A program made the translations under genes and the position numbers. A stretch of 64,000 bases of DNA from Paenalcaligenes faecalis (GTDB lineage: Bacteria > Pseudomonadota > Gammaproteobacteria > Burkholderiales > Burkholderiaceae_B): assembly GCF_027557445.1 (NCBI RefSeq), contig NZ_CP106841.1:186001-250000 (forward strand), in the 5' to 3' direction. Position 1 is the first letter of the stretch, and every line of letters starts with the position of its first letter. Positions 53,631 to 62,636 of the stretch are shown here, one piece after another. A model generated the notes under the pieces. The model had not been told where the DNA came from. It saw only the letters and a program-made list of their open reading frames with translations, and did not search any database.

Positions 53631-55280
53631 ATGTTTAGTCGCTTTAGCTTAACCCGGCGTTTCTGGGCTACAGTCTTTGTATATTGGGTGGTATTTGCCT
53701 TTGCTATGGTGGCTGGTATTTCAGGCCTCATGAAGGCTCGTGATAGTTTAAAAACTGTCCACCAAACGCAAATGGCTGCTGTAGATATGCTCAACAGCAT
53801 GGTGGTCAATTTTTACGATACCCGCCTAAATATACTCTTGTCTTTCCAACACGATCCAACAAGTTCTCTCTACGAACTACATGGGCATCCCATTGAGATG
53901 CACTTGGATCTAGTTCAAGAAAACCTCCAGGAAAACGTCGAGATCCGTAAGGCTTTAGCAGATAGACCAATGAGTACACGCGAACAAGACTTGCTTCAGG
54001 ACGTCGCTGCAGCGCAGACTGTGTGGGGCCAAAAAGTTCACTCCTCTTTAGATCATGTAAGGCGCGGAGAGTTCTCTCCTGCTGTCATGCAAGAATTCTT
54101 GGTAGCCGGTAGAACCGAAGGCGAGACGGTCTTAAAGGCGCTAAAAGCCATGCAGGTATACCAAAGTGAAAGCGCCAACCAAGAGGCTCAGGCCGCCGAG
54201 CAAACCTATCAGCGCATGCGTATTTTGTTTGCGTTAATTGTGTTATTTGGTGCTGCACCTGTGACCTGGTTTATGCTAATTACTTTACGTCGTATGTCTA
54301 AAGGGTTTGATGAGGCCAACGAGATGGCTCAGGCAATTGCCCAAGGTGATCTATCCCGTAAAATTAGCCCTGATGGTAATGACGAGATTACTGAACTATT
54401 ACTGCAAATTAGAGCTATGCAGCAAAACTTACGCCAGCTTATCTCGCGTATCAATGGCAGTGCGGCGACGATTGCAAACGTGGCAAGTCGTGTGGCCGAT
54501 GGGTCTTTGTTGTTATCCGATCGTACAGATCAACAGGCGGCATCCTTAGAGGAAACCTCTGCAGCTACCGAGGAATTAAATAGTACGGTACAGCAAAACG
54601 CAGCAAACGCTCGCGAGGCCGAGGGCATGGCAGATCAGGCAGCAGTGGTGGCGCGTCGTGGCGGTGATGCCGTGCATAATGTGGTCAGCACGATGGATGA
54701 AATCAGCGGCGCGTCCCAAAAAATCTCTGACATTGTCGGTATTATTGACAGTATTGCGTTCCAGACCAATATTTTGGCACTGAATGCTGCGGTAGAGGCG
54801 GCTCGTGCCGGAGAGCAGGGGCGTGGCTTTGCGGTCGTGGCCTCAGAGGTACGCGCGTTGGCGCAGCGCTCTGCAGCTGCTGCACACGAGGTCAAAGGCT
54901 TAGTCGATAGCTCCGTAGAGGTCGTAACCAACGGCAGTGGTCAGGTGTCCGAAGCCGGTGACACCATGACTGACATTGTCACAAACAATGAACGCATGAT
55001 GGTATTGATCCGAGAAATCGCGGCAGCTAGCCAAGAGCAATCCATTGGTTTAAATGAAATCAATCAAGCCATTGCGTTGATGGACGACATGACGCAGCAA
55101 AACGTGGATTTAGTCGAACAAACCACCAGCGCATCCAGTGCCTTACGCACACAGGCTGACCAATTGGTTGATTACATTTCGGCTTTCCGCTTGGGCGACA
55201 CGCTGGATCTTCAGGTCGAACAGGCAGATCATAGTGATGACGCCCGTGCTTTGCCATCACAGGCTCCGCGATTGCTGTAA
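53631..55280 (+). CDS. Methyl-accepting chemotaxis protein (Tar-like sensor)
   Basis: A 549-residue chemoreceptor from the ATG at 53631; an in-frame TTG 30 bp upstream adds little. Helix 1 is at about 12-33, then a four-helix bundle sensor similar to Tar/Tsr ([20 protein letters not shown]), helix 2 ([20 protein letters not shown]), HAMP and the signalling domain with [20 protein letters not shown]. Its signalling domain is of the same family as the receptors at 27290-30674 but is more diverged in DNA. It stands alone, after gltS; the 218 bp upstream hold the gltS terminator and no gene. Confidence 0.92.
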   Translation: MFSRFSLTRRFWATVFVYWVVFAFAMVAGISGLMKARDSLKTVHQTQMAAVDMLNSMVVNFYDTRLNILLSFQHDPTSSLYELHGHPIEMHLDLVQENLQENVEIRKALADRPMSTREQDLLQDVAAAQTVWGQKVHSSLDHVRRGEFSPAVMQEFLVAGRTEGETVLKALKAMQVYQSESANQEAQAAEQTYQRMRILFALIVLFGAAPVTWFMLITLRRMSKGFDEANEMAQAIAQGDLSRKISPDGNDEITELLLQIRAMQQNLRQLISRINGSAATIANVASRVADGSLLLSDRTDQQAASLEETSAATEELNSTVQQNAANAREAEGMADQAAVVARRGGDAVHNVVSTMDEISGASQKISDIVGIIDSIAFQTNILALNAAVEAARAGEQGRGFAVVASEVRALAQRSAAAAHEVKGLVDSSVEVVTNGSGQVSEAGDTMTDIVTNNERMMVLIREIAAASQEQSIGLNEINQAIALMDDMTQQNVDLVEQTTSASSALRTQADQLVDYISAFRLGDTLDLQVEQADHSDDARALPSQAPRLL

Positions 55281-55306
55281 TTCTTTTTGTTTAAATGAGT
55301 CAATGA

Positions 55307-55351
55307 GTTGAGTTAGGTTATGGGCCTATTCACAGGTCAACCTAACTCAAC
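55307..55351. terminator. Bidirectional terminator candidate between convergent genes
   Basis: A perfect 13-bp inverted repeat, GTTGAGTTAGGTT and AACCTAACTCAAC, with a 19-nt loop, between the chemoreceptor stop and the end of the convergent flavoenzyme gene. A T-rich stretch follows 12 bp downstream on the plus strand. Confidence 0.6.
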
Positions 55352-55374
55352 TGGCTCAGCCTATTTTTAGACGT

Positions 55375-56802
55375 TTATCCTAGATCAAAGACCTTACCGG
55401 GGTTCAAGATATTTTTAGGGTCTAGGGCTTGTTTGAGCGTGCGCATCAATGCGAGTTCAGCAGGGGTACGGCTGTAATGTAGCCACGGTTTTTTGTGTAA
55501 GCCAATCCCATGCTCAGCGGATACCGAGCCGCTGAATTCTGCCGTAATATCATAAAATGCTTTTTCAATGGCATATTCTGTTTTCCCATCGTCTTCAGGT
55601 AGTGGGCCTACGACTACGTGGATATTCCCATCGCCTACGTGCCCAAAGAACATGCTTTTGATCCCGGGATGATCGGTATCTAAGACGGCATTTAAGCGCT
55701 CAACGGCTTCGCCGATTCGAGAGATAGGAAAGGAAATATCAAAGTTGATCGTAGGACTGAAGCTTTGCAATAACTCAGCGACGGAATCTCGCAGCAACCA
55801 AAAGGATTCGGCATCTGCATGTGATTGGGCAATAACGGCATCAGTTAGCCAGCCATTTTCTAGGGCGTGTTCTAATACGGCCTCAAAGCGTTCACGATCT
55901 TGTTCTGGAGACGCGCTTTGCATATCAATCAATACATACAAAGGATGCTCGCCAGCAATAGGTGCGCGAATGCCACCTACAGTCGTAGCGGAATGGTAAT
56001 AATCGTGCCACATGACTTCAAAGGCGCTCACTAGGCCGGATAGCGCTTGTTGGCTGTAACGTAATAGCTTGATAACCGAGTCAAAACTATCTAGCGCAAC
56101 CAAGGCTGTATTCGCACCCGTAACTTTAGGGTGTAACTTGACGACAACCTGCGTAATGATGCCTAGCGTGCCTTCTGATCCAATAAACAGATGCTTTAGA
56201 TCAAAGGCAGCATTGTTTTTGGCCATTTTATTCATCATGGATAAAACGGTGCCGTCCGCTTGAACGACCTCTAGCCCTAGCACAACGTCGCGGGCCATCC
56301 CGTAACGAATGACTCGATTACCGCCTGCGTTGGTGGATAAGTTGCCGCCAATTTGACATGAGCCACGAGCACCTAAATCTAAAGCAAAAATAAAGCCTGC
56401 TTGTTCAGCGGCTTCTTGCATGACTTGTAAAGGAGTACCGGCCCAGGCTGTCATGGTGGCAGAGCCAGCATCAATTTCAGTGATTCCGCTCATGCGCTCT
56501 AAGGAAAGCACAATACTGTTAGCGATAGCGTTAGCACCGCCAGCTAAACCGGTCATACCACCTTGAGGTACGACGGGGTATTCGTACTGATGACATAAAG
56601 CCAGTGCTTTAGAGACTTCCTCTGTGCTGCGAGGGCGGATGACAGCTAAAGGCTGAAAGCCTTTCTCACCACTCCAGTCTTGCAGGTATTTTTCACTGAT
56701 TTGTGACTGTAGCAATAATTGATCTGCGCCAAGTACGGCCTGCAGTTCAGTGATAAAGCGTTGTTCATTTTCTGTTTTGTCTGTGCTTGCGTTGCTTGTC
56801 AT
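55375..56802 (-). CDS. FAD-linked D-2-hydroxyacid dehydrogenase (GlcD/D2HGDH type)
   Basis: A 475-residue flavoenzyme: PCMH FAD-binding domain (about 45-225; PQGGMTGLAGGANA, GARGSCQIGGNLSTNAGGNR and GSEGTLGIITQV) and FAD-oxidase C-terminal domain with FGHVGDGNIHVVVG and SAEHGIGLHKKPWL. The HGDGN-type residues here (HVGDGN) hold the metal and substrate. Families of this size oxidise D-2-hydroxyglutarate, D-lactate or glycolate; sequence reading favours the D-2-hydroxyglutarate/D-lactate group. It is divergent from a TRAP transporter, whose substrate may be the 2-hydroxyacid it oxidises. Confidence 0.85.
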   Translation of the reverse strand: MTSNASTDKTENEQRFITELQAVLGADQLLLQSQISEKYLQDWSGEKGFQPLAVIRPRSTEEVSKALALCHQYEYPVVPQGGMTGLAGGANAIANSIVLSLERMSGITEIDAGSATMTAWAGTPLQVMQEAAEQAGFIFALDLGARGSCQIGGNLSTNAGGNRVIRYGMARDVVLGLEVVQADGTVLSMMNKMAKNNAAFDLKHLFIGSEGTLGIITQVVVKLHPKVTGANTALVALDSFDSVIKLLRYSQQALSGLVSAFEVMWHDYYHSATTVGGIRAPIAGEHPLYVLIDMQSASPEQDRERFEAVLEHALENGWLTDAVIAQSHADAESFWLLRDSVAELLQSFSPTINFDISFPISRIGEAVERLNAVLDTDHPGIKSMFFGHVGDGNIHVVVGPLPEDDGKTEYAIEKAFYDITAEFSGSVSAEHGIGLHKKPWLHYSRTPAELALMRTLKQALDPKNILNPGKVFDLG

Positions 56803-56997
56803 TTTTATTCCTTTCTCATTACTTGAGAACTGCTTTCAGTTATTGAAAAAATTGTAGCATCAACTTAAAATTGATTACAGCTTTTATACTCGTCTAGCTA
56901 CGTAAATGATTTAGATGTGGCTAAAGAGAACAGGGGAGTCAGTCATATACTATGACCTATTCCTTGGGCAATGATGCCCGACTTTCGGAGACGCTTT

Positions 56998-58011
56998 ATG
57001 CTTTCTAAACTATCAAAAAAGATTCTACATCATAGCGTTTTTGCGCTGACTGCATGTGCCTTAGCTATTGGTGTTTCTGGTACTGCCGCTGCAAATACGA
57101 TTGTTTTAAAAGCCGGGCATGCCTCATCCAACACTAGTTCAGGACAGGCCGCCTTTGAGTTCTTAGGTCAACAGCTAGAGGAGAAAACGCAGGGTCGCAT
57201 TAAGCTAGAGGTTTTTCCAAACTCTCAATTAGGTAGCGAGCGCGAGCTAGTTGAAAGTATTCAGCTAGGTAACGTAGATATGGCCTTTGTGTCTTCTGCG
57301 GTATTGGGTAACTTTAATAAAGAGTTCTTTGCTTTAGATATTCCTTTTCTCTTTAAGGATCGCGATAGTGTTTACCGCGTTTTGGACGGTGAAATCGGTC
57401 AAAGCCTATTAGCTAGTTTAGATAAAGTAGGTATTAAAGCCGTTTCCTTTTGGGAAAATGGATTCCGTCAGTTAACCAACAATAAAAAAGAAATTCTTTC
57501 TCCTGATGATTTGAAAGGGATGAAGATGCGCACAATGGAAAACGAAGTCCATATTGCGGCATGGAAAGAGCTAGGAGCCAATCCAGCCCCATTAGCTTTT
57601 GGTGAATTGTTCACTGCCTTGCAGCAAGGTACATTCGATGCGCAAGAGGGCCCCATCAATTTGTTCTATGACATGAAATTCTACGAAGTACAGAACTTCA
57701 TTAGTAAAACAAATCACGTTTACTCGCCTTGGCCTTTGATGATTAACCCCGATGTCTACAACCGTTTTAGTGATGAAGACAAAGTTATTTTTGCTGAAGT
57801 CGTTAAAAGCTCCACGGATTACCAACGTGATTTAGCACAAAAGGCAGATGAAAAAGCTGTTGAAAATATGCCTAATGTGAAAATTACCGAATTAAGCCCA
57901 GAGCAATTAGCTGCATTTTCTGATCGTATGGGCCCAATTCAAGCCTTAGTTAAAAAGAAAATTGGTGCCGATATCGTTGATCGTATCGTTGCTGAAGTCT
58001 CTAAAAGCTAA
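56998..58011 (+). CDS. dctP: TRAP transporter solute-binding protein, DctP type
   Basis: A 337-residue periplasmic binding protein from the ATG at 56998 (GGAG 7 bp upstream; an upstream in-frame ATG precedes that site). Signal peptide to about residue 30 (ending AAA-NTIVLK). DctP features: LGSERELVESIQLGNVDMAF, the carboxylate-binding Arg in GMKMRTMEN, and FDAQEGPINLFYDMKFYEVQ. TRAP systems use ion gradients to import C4-dicarboxylates or related acids. The 195 bp upstream separate it from the divergent flavoenzyme gene. A terminator-like hairpin follows directly. Confidence 0.92.
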   Translation: MLSKLSKKILHHSVFALTACALAIGVSGTAAANTIVLKAGHASSNTSSGQAAFEFLGQQLEEKTQGRIKLEVFPNSQLGSERELVESIQLGNVDMAFVSSAVLGNFNKEFFALDIPFLFKDRDSVYRVLDGEIGQSLLASLDKVGIKAVSFWENGFRQLTNNKKEILSPDDLKGMKMRTMENEVHIAAWKELGANPAPLAFGELFTALQQGTFDAQEGPINLFYDMKFYEVQNFISKTNHVYSPWPLMINPDVYNRFSDEDKVIFAEVVKSSTDYQRDLAQKADEKAVENMPNVKITELSPEQLAAFSDRMGPIQALVKKKIGADIVDRIVAEVSKS

Positions 58012-58026
58012 TTAGCAAGTCGTACT

Positions 58027-58060
58027 AGAGCAGAATGCAAATCGTATTCTGCTCTTTTTT
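58027..58060 (+). terminator. Terminator-like hairpin between dctP and dctQ
   Basis: A perfect 10-bp stem, AGAGCAGAAT and ATTCTGCTCT, with a 9-nt loop and six T (58055-58060) at its foot: a complete intrinsic terminator 15 bp after the dctP stop, inside the operon. Partial read-through would give more binding protein than membrane subunits. Confidence 0.8.
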
Positions 58061-58073
58061 CAGGGGTGTACAA

Positions 58074-58553
58074 ATGAAATGGCTTGATCAGAACTTAGAA
58101 GAAAGTTTATTGGTATTGCTGCTGTCTATGATGTCAGTGCTAATTGGAACCCAAGTGTTTATGCGTTATGTGCTGAACGATGCGCTAACGTGGTCGGAAG
58201 AGCTAGCACGTTACTGTTTTATTTGGGCCACTTACATTGGCGCCGCTTGTGCCGTAAAACGCCATGCGCATATTCGTGTTGAGGCCGTCACAAATAAGCT
58301 TTTCCCCAATTACCAGCATCACGTCACCATTGTTGCACACCTGTTTTTTATTATTTTTGCTGCACTGGTGATGAAAGAGGGCTACGCATTAACCGTCAAG
58401 ATTTTTAACTTTGGCCAAAAGTCCTCCTCATTAGGCATCCCAATGGGCTATGTCTATTTAGCCCCAATGGTTGGTTTTGGTTTGGTGGTGTTACGTTTGT
58501 TACAGCAAATCTACTATGAGATTCAAGCCATTCGCCACGGAGCAAAGCCATGA
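58074..58553 (+). CDS. dctQ: TRAP transporter small permease, DctQ type
   Basis: A 159-residue four-helix membrane protein from the ATG at 58074, behind an AGGGGTG site that lies just past the terminator hairpin. It has VFMRYVLNDALTWSEELARY and GAACAVKRHAHIRVEAV, typical of DctQ subunits. It joins DctM to form the membrane part. It overlaps dctM by 4 bp. Confidence 0.9.
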   Translation: MKWLDQNLEESLLVLLLSMMSVLIGTQVFMRYVLNDALTWSEELARYCFIWATYIGAACAVKRHAHIRVEAVTNKLFPNYQHHVTIVAHLFFIIFAALVMKEGYALTVKIFNFGQKSSSLGIPMGYVYLAPMVGFGLVVLRLLQQIYYEIQAIRHGAKP

Positions 58554-59833
58554 TTTCTTTATTATTATTTGGTAGCTTTATTGCTTTGTTAGCGGTGAGT
58601 GTGCCGGTTGCTATTTCATTAGGTTTGGCTTCTGCCGTTGCGTTGCTTTATAGCGGTAAGGTCAGCAGTAGTTATATTGCCCAAGGCTTAGTGACATCCA
58701 TTGACTCATTCCCCTTGATGGCTGTGCCATTTTTTATTTTGGCTGGCGACTTAATGGGTCAAGGTGGTCTATCACGCCGTTTATTGAATGTAGCGAATGT
58801 GTTTTTTGGTCGTTATACCGGTGGCTTAGCGATTATTGCTGTGGTGACTTGCCTGTTCTTTGCCGCTATTTCCGGCTCTGGGCCTGCAACAGTCGCTGCT
58901 ATTGGCGGTTTGCTATTGCCTGCCATGGTTAAAGAGGGCTATGACAAAGGGTATTCGGTAGGGCTGATTGCTTCAGCAGGTAGTATTGGGATTATTATTC
59001 CCCCCAGTATTCCTATGATTATTTATGCCGTTTCTGCCAACGTATCTATTACGCAGATGTTCTTGGCAGGTGTAGTACCGGGTTTCTTAATTGGTTTGGC
59101 ACTCATTCTGGTGGCTTACCTCAAGGCTCGTAAAGAAAAATACGTGGGCAATACAGAACGTTTTAGTGCTGCACAAAAGTGGCAAGCCATTTGGGATGCG
59201 AAATGGGCTTTATTGGTTCCCGTGATTATTCTGGGTGGTATCTATGGTGGGGTTTTTACTCCCACTGAAGCCGCTGCGATAGGCGTTATTTATGGGTTTG
59301 TTGTGGGGCTCTTTATTCATAAAGAGCTAAAACTACGAGATCTCTATAAGGTGATTGCAGAGTCGGCTTTAACCTCTGCCACCGTGATAGTTATTGTAGG
59401 TACTGCCACCATTTTTGGCCGTGTATTAGCTATTGAGCGTATTCCATTTATGATTGCGGATTATATCGTTAGCCTAACCGATAATCCCATCTTGATTCTA
59501 TTGCTCATCAACGTATTATTGATGTTTGTTGGTATGTTCATGGAGACCTTGGCTGCGATCATTATCTTAGTCCCCATTTTGTTGCCTGTCGTGGTGGCAG
59601 TAGGGGTAGATCCCGTTCATTTTGGGATTGTGATGATTGTGAACTTAGCAGTGGGGATGGTGACACCGCCAGTAGGGGTGAACCTGTTTGTGGGGGCTAG
59701 GGTTGGCGAAACCACCCTAGAAAAAGCCTCTGTGGGCGCAATCCCGTTTATTTTAATTATGATTGTGGTGTTGCTGGTGATTACTTATATTCCAGCCATT
59801 TCATTATTTCCGTTAAAACTGATGGGCTATTAG
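58550..59833 (+). CDS. dctM: TRAP transporter large permease, DctM type
   Basis: A 427-residue polytopic protein with the DctM motifs PFFILAGDLMGQGGLSRRLL, GSGPATVAAIGGLLLPAM, SAGSIGIIIPPSIPMIIYAV and the second repeat NLAVGMVTPPVGVNLFVGAR. It is the ion-coupled transport subunit of the TRAP system. A bidirectional terminator follows. Confidence 0.94.
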   Translation: MISLLLFGSFIALLAVSVPVAISLGLASAVALLYSGKVSSSYIAQGLVTSIDSFPLMAVPFFILAGDLMGQGGLSRRLLNVANVFFGRYTGGLAIIAVVTCLFFAAISGSGPATVAAIGGLLLPAMVKEGYDKGYSVGLIASAGSIGIIIPPSIPMIIYAVSANVSITQMFLAGVVPGFLIGLALILVAYLKARKEKYVGNTERFSAAQKWQAIWDAKWALLVPVIILGGIYGGVFTPTEAAAIGVIYGFVVGLFIHKELKLRDLYKVIAESALTSATVIVIVGTATIFGRVLAIERIPFMIADYIVSLTDNPILILLLINVLLMFVGMFMETLAAIIILVPILLPVVVAVGVDPVHFGIVMIVNLAVGMVTPPVGVNLFVGARVGETTLEKASVGAIPFILIMIVVLLVITYIPAISLFPLKLMGY

Positions 59834-59856
59834 CCTTTAACCCGACGCAGAAAAGC

Positions 59857-59886
59857 AAAAGGACTTCCACCCAGGAAGTCCTTTTT
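59857..59886. terminator. Bidirectional intrinsic terminator between dctM and xthA
   Basis: AAAAGGACTTCC and GGAAGTCCTTTT form a 12-bp perfect stem with a 5-nt loop, with T residues at both 3' ends on the two strands. It serves the convergent dctM and exodeoxyribonuclease genes. Confidence 0.85.
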
Positions 59887-59888
59887 GA

Positions 59889-60683
59889 TCAGGCCTTGAG
59901 ATCGTAATCAATAACTAAAGGCGCATGGTCGCTATAACGGTCTTCTTTATAGACCCAAGCGTGTTTTGCTGCTGCCGCAGCACCCGGTGTAGCTATTTGA
60001 TAATCAATACGCCACCCTGTGTTATTGACCCAAGCTTGCCCGCGATTACTCCACCAGGTATAGCATTCCTCGCTATGATCTGGGTATAGGTTTCTATACA
60101 CGTCGACCCAACCCATTTCATCCATGATTTTGGTCATCCAAGCCCGTTCTTCGGGTAAAAAACCAGAGTTTTTCTTATTACCACGCCAGTTTTTTAAATC
60201 AATTTCGTGATGGGCGATATTCCAATCACCACAAATTACGTACTCTCGGCCTGTCGTTTTATGGTCATCCATAAAAGCAGCTATCCAGTTTTCAAAATGC
60301 GCTAGAAATCGGTATTTAGCATCTTGGCGTTCATCGCCGCTGGTTCCCGATGGCAGATAAGCACTGATGACGGTTAATTGCTCATAGTCTGCGCGAATAA
60401 TACGGCCTTCGGGGTCAAACTCATTGCAGCCCATACCACTATGAACGGCGCGAGGCTGCTCTTTGAGGTATAAACCTACACCACTGTAACCGGCTTTTTC
60501 GGCCAAATTAAAATGGCCGGTGTAGCCCTCAGGGTGGCGCATGGCTTCGGTCAAGTCTTTGTCTTGAATACGCACCTCTTGCATACAGACCATATCGGGT
60601 TGATGTTGAGCCAACCAGTCTGCAAATCCTTTGCGGTACGCGGCGCGTATCCCATTCATGTTTAAACTGCAAATACGTAGCAC
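59889..60683 (-). CDS. xthA: Exodeoxyribonuclease III
   Basis: A 264-residue AP endonuclease/3'-5' exonuclease from the GTG at 60683 (VLRICSLNMNGIRAAYRKGF); a TTG two codons upstream is possible. The EEP-family catalytic residues are present: Asn in SLNMNG, Glu in VCMQEVRI, ICGDWNIAH, and YSDHAPLVIDYD at the C terminus. It repairs abasic sites in DNA. It is divergent from nothing nearby; the DODA-type gene upstream runs in the same direction with a gap of about 75 bp. Confidence 0.94.
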   Translation of the reverse strand: MLRICSLNMNGIRAAYRKGFADWLAQHQPDMVCMQEVRIQDKDLTEAMRHPEGYTGHFNLAEKAGYSGVGLYLKEQPRAVHSGMGCNEFDPEGRIIRADYEQLTVISAYLPSGTSGDERQDAKYRFLAHFENWIAAFMDDHKTTGREYVICGDWNIAHHEIDLKNWRGNKKNSGFLPEERAWMTKIMDEMGWVDVYRNLYPDHSEECYTWWSNRGQAWVNNTGWRIDYQIATPGAAAAAKHAWVYKEDRYSDHAPLVIDYDLKA

Positions 60684-60759
60684 GGGCAAATCTCTAAAGT
60701 GAAGTATGAGTTATATAAGGAAAGATAGCGTATTCAAAACCACAGAGAAAGTCCACTGC

Positions 60760-61557
60760 TTAGCCAAATCGATAACTGGCATTTACGATACCGCTAGAGC
60801 TAGTGCTCGTTAAAATACGGCTTACTGGATCGGAGTCATAGGCGGCTCCTACCGCAGTAAATAATGGCACTAAGTGATCTTCTCTGGCGTGCGCAATACG
60901 AGCCCCAGGAGCAAAACTCCAGTTTTGCATCAGCTCTTGACGCTCTTGCGAGTCGGCTTTAAGCATCGCGTATTCTAACCACGCATCAAACTGCACCGAG
61001 GGTTGAGCGCCTTCGGGGCCCATCAGACGTAGGTTGTGATAGCTCGCTCCACTGCCAATAATTAAGACACCTTGTTCACGTAATGGTCGTAGTGCCTGAC
61101 CCAGTTGTAGGTGCAGTAGAGGGTCATAATTGGCATCAATAGAAAGTTGCACCATCGGTATGTCGGCCTCTGGGTACATAGCAAAGGCAGGTACAAAAGC
61201 ACCATGGTCAAAGCCACGCTCGTTATCGAGATCGGCGTGACCGCCTGCTTTAGTGATGAGCTGCTGAACCCGTAAAGCCAGATCTGGGTCTCCCGGTGCG
61301 GGATAGCGAATGTGATAGGTGTGCTCTGGAAAATTATAGTAGTCGTACACCATCGGTGGAGTCGGGTTGGCTTGGACTAAAAAGGTGCCTTGTGTTTCCC
61401 AGTGAGCTGAAATCATTAAGATCGCAGCCGGTTTGGCGGGCAGCTGGCTTGGAATCTGTTCTAAGCAACGCTGCAAGTCAGCATAGCGTACTAGACCTTG
61501 TTCCATCCAAGGCCAAGGGCCACCGCCGTGTGAAAGATAAAAAACAGGCATTGTCAT
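60760..61557 (-). CDS. DODA-type extradiol ring-opening dioxygenase (YgiD/LigB family)
   Basis: A 265-residue class III extradiol dioxygenase of DODA type. Metal-ligand histidines are seen in FYLSHGGGPW (His10), MISAHWETQG and FDHGAFVP. The Ser-rich C terminus (LTSTSSSGIVNASYRFG) fits YgiD-like proteins. E. coli YgiD opens the ring of L-DOPA at the 4,5 position; other members act on catechols. A GAGG site stands 7 bp before the ATG. The region up to pyrE (about 115 bp, divergent) has no further gene. Confidence 0.9.
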   Translation of the reverse strand: MTMPVFYLSHGGGPWPWMEQGLVRYADLQRCLEQIPSQLPAKPAAILMISAHWETQGTFLVQANPTPPMVYDYYNFPEHTYHIRYPAPGDPDLALRVQQLITKAGGHADLDNERGFDHGAFVPAFAMYPEADIPMVQLSIDANYDPLLHLQLGQALRPLREQGVLIIGSGASYHNLRLMGPEGAQPSVQFDAWLEYAMLKADSQERQELMQNWSFAPGARIAHAREDHLVPLFTAVGAAYDSDPVSRILTSTSSSGIVNASYRFG

Positions 61558-61671
61558 AGTGTTACCTCAAAATAGATTAAATGCCGATGTAAGCTCAGCC
61601 TCACATCAGGCAAACTTTCATGTGATAATAGGCGCGTTATCTACGTAATGAATTGAATTGGAAAGTAAATC

Positions 61672-62337
61672 ATGCCCTCTCAACGTAATGAATTTGTACG
61701 CTTTGCTTTAGACCAAGGCGTTTTGCGCTTTGGTGAATTTAAAGTGAAGTCGGGTCGTCTTAGCCCCTATTTTTTTAATGCGGGCTTGTTTAACAGTGGG
61801 GCGTCTGTAGGTCGTTTGGCTCAATTTTATGCGCATGCCTTGATGGCGTCTGGGGTCGAGTTTGATATGCTATTTGGCCCGGCCTACAAAGGTATCCCCC
61901 TATCAACAGCGACCTCGGTGGCCTTGGCGAATCACCCCAGCATGGCGGGCCGCGATGTGCCTTTTGCTTTTAACCGTAAAGAGGCCAAAGCACATGGCGA
62001 AGGCGGAACCCTAGTTGGTGCCCCATTAAAAGGCAAGGTCATCATTATTGATGATGTGATTACCGCAGGGACTTCTGTTGGCGAGTCTGTGGAGATCATC
62101 CGAGCCGCAGGCGCTGAACCGGCTGGGGTACTCATTGCCCTAGATCGCATGGAGCGAGCAGGCCCTGACAATGCATTATCAGCACATTCGGCAGTTCAAG
62201 AGGTCAGCAAAAAGTACGGTATGCCAGTCATTAGTATCGCATCCCTGAGCGATATTATGTTCTACCTAGAGAACAATTCAGAATTAGCAGCACATCAACA
62301 ATCAGTGGCAGCCTATCGCCAAAAATATGGTGTTTAA
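61672..62337 (+). CDS. pyrE: Orotate phosphoribosyltransferase
   Basis: A 221-residue PyrE. The PRPP motif [36 protein letters not shown] near the N terminus and [17 protein letters not shown] (the catalytic loop lysines) are complete. It converts orotate to OMP in pyrimidine synthesis. Adjacent location to exodeoxyribonuclease III is frequent in proteobacteria. A terminator hairpin lies about 100 bp downstream. Confidence 0.96.
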   Translation: MPSQRNEFVRFALDQGVLRFGEFKVKSGRLSPYFFNAGLFNSGASVGRLAQFYAHALMASGVEFDMLFGPAYKGIPLSTATSVALANHPSMAGRDVPFAFNRKEAKAHGEGGTLVGAPLKGKVIIIDDVITAGTSVGESVEIIRAAGAEPAGVLIALDRMERAGPDNALSAHSAVQEVSKKYGMPVISIASLSDIMFYLENNSELAAHQQSVAAYRQKYGV

Positions 62338-62438
62338 CCTAATTGCTTTTTGATTAGTGAATAAAATTAAGCATTATTGACAGGTTGGATTAAGAAGATT
62401 TATAGTCGTTCTCTGTCACAATGATGTCAAAAAAAGCG

Positions 62439-62466
62439 ACCGCATACGTGTGTATGCGGTTTTTTT
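62439..62466 (+). terminator. Intrinsic terminator downstream of pyrE
   Basis: A perfect 9-bp stem, ACCGCATAC and GTATGCGGT, with a GTGT loop and a run of seven T (62460-62466). An A-run precedes it, so it can work for both strands. Confidence 0.85.
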
Positions 62467-62561
62467 GTATCGTAATTAAACAAGACGACAGTGGCGTGAC
62501 GATTCCTGCAGGTACGCAGTTACACTACTTGAGTGGAACCGTGCCAAGTCTAAATAAATAG
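62454..62561 (+). other. Short ORF or gene-end fragment (35 codons)
   Basis: The stretch between the two terminators reads as a 35-codon frame whose second half looks protein-like (DDSGVTIPAGTQLHYLSGTV) and ends with TAG. Its ATG lies inside the pyrE terminator and has no ribosome site, so if it is real it is more likely the surviving 3' end of a lost gene than an expressed peptide. No family was recognised. Confidence 0.2.
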
Positions 62562-62571
62562 ATCGTGCATG

Positions 62572-62607
62572 AAAAAACCCCAAGAAATAATTTCTTGGGG
62601 TTTTTTT
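62572..62607. terminator. Bidirectional intrinsic terminator downstream of gatB
   Basis: A 16-bp perfect stem, AAAAAACCCCAAGAAA and TTTCTTGGGGTTTTTT, with a 3-nt loop. On the minus strand it stands 30 bp after the gatB stop with a U-run, and it can also stop plus-strand transcription. Confidence 0.88.
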
Positions 62608-62636
62608 GATTATCAGCGACGTATAGCCACTACGGA

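Noticed and set aside
62439-62607. Two hairpins about 130 bp apart as a possible CRISPR or repeat array
   Set aside because: The stems differ in sequence and each has a T-run. They are ordinary terminators for pyrE and gatB.
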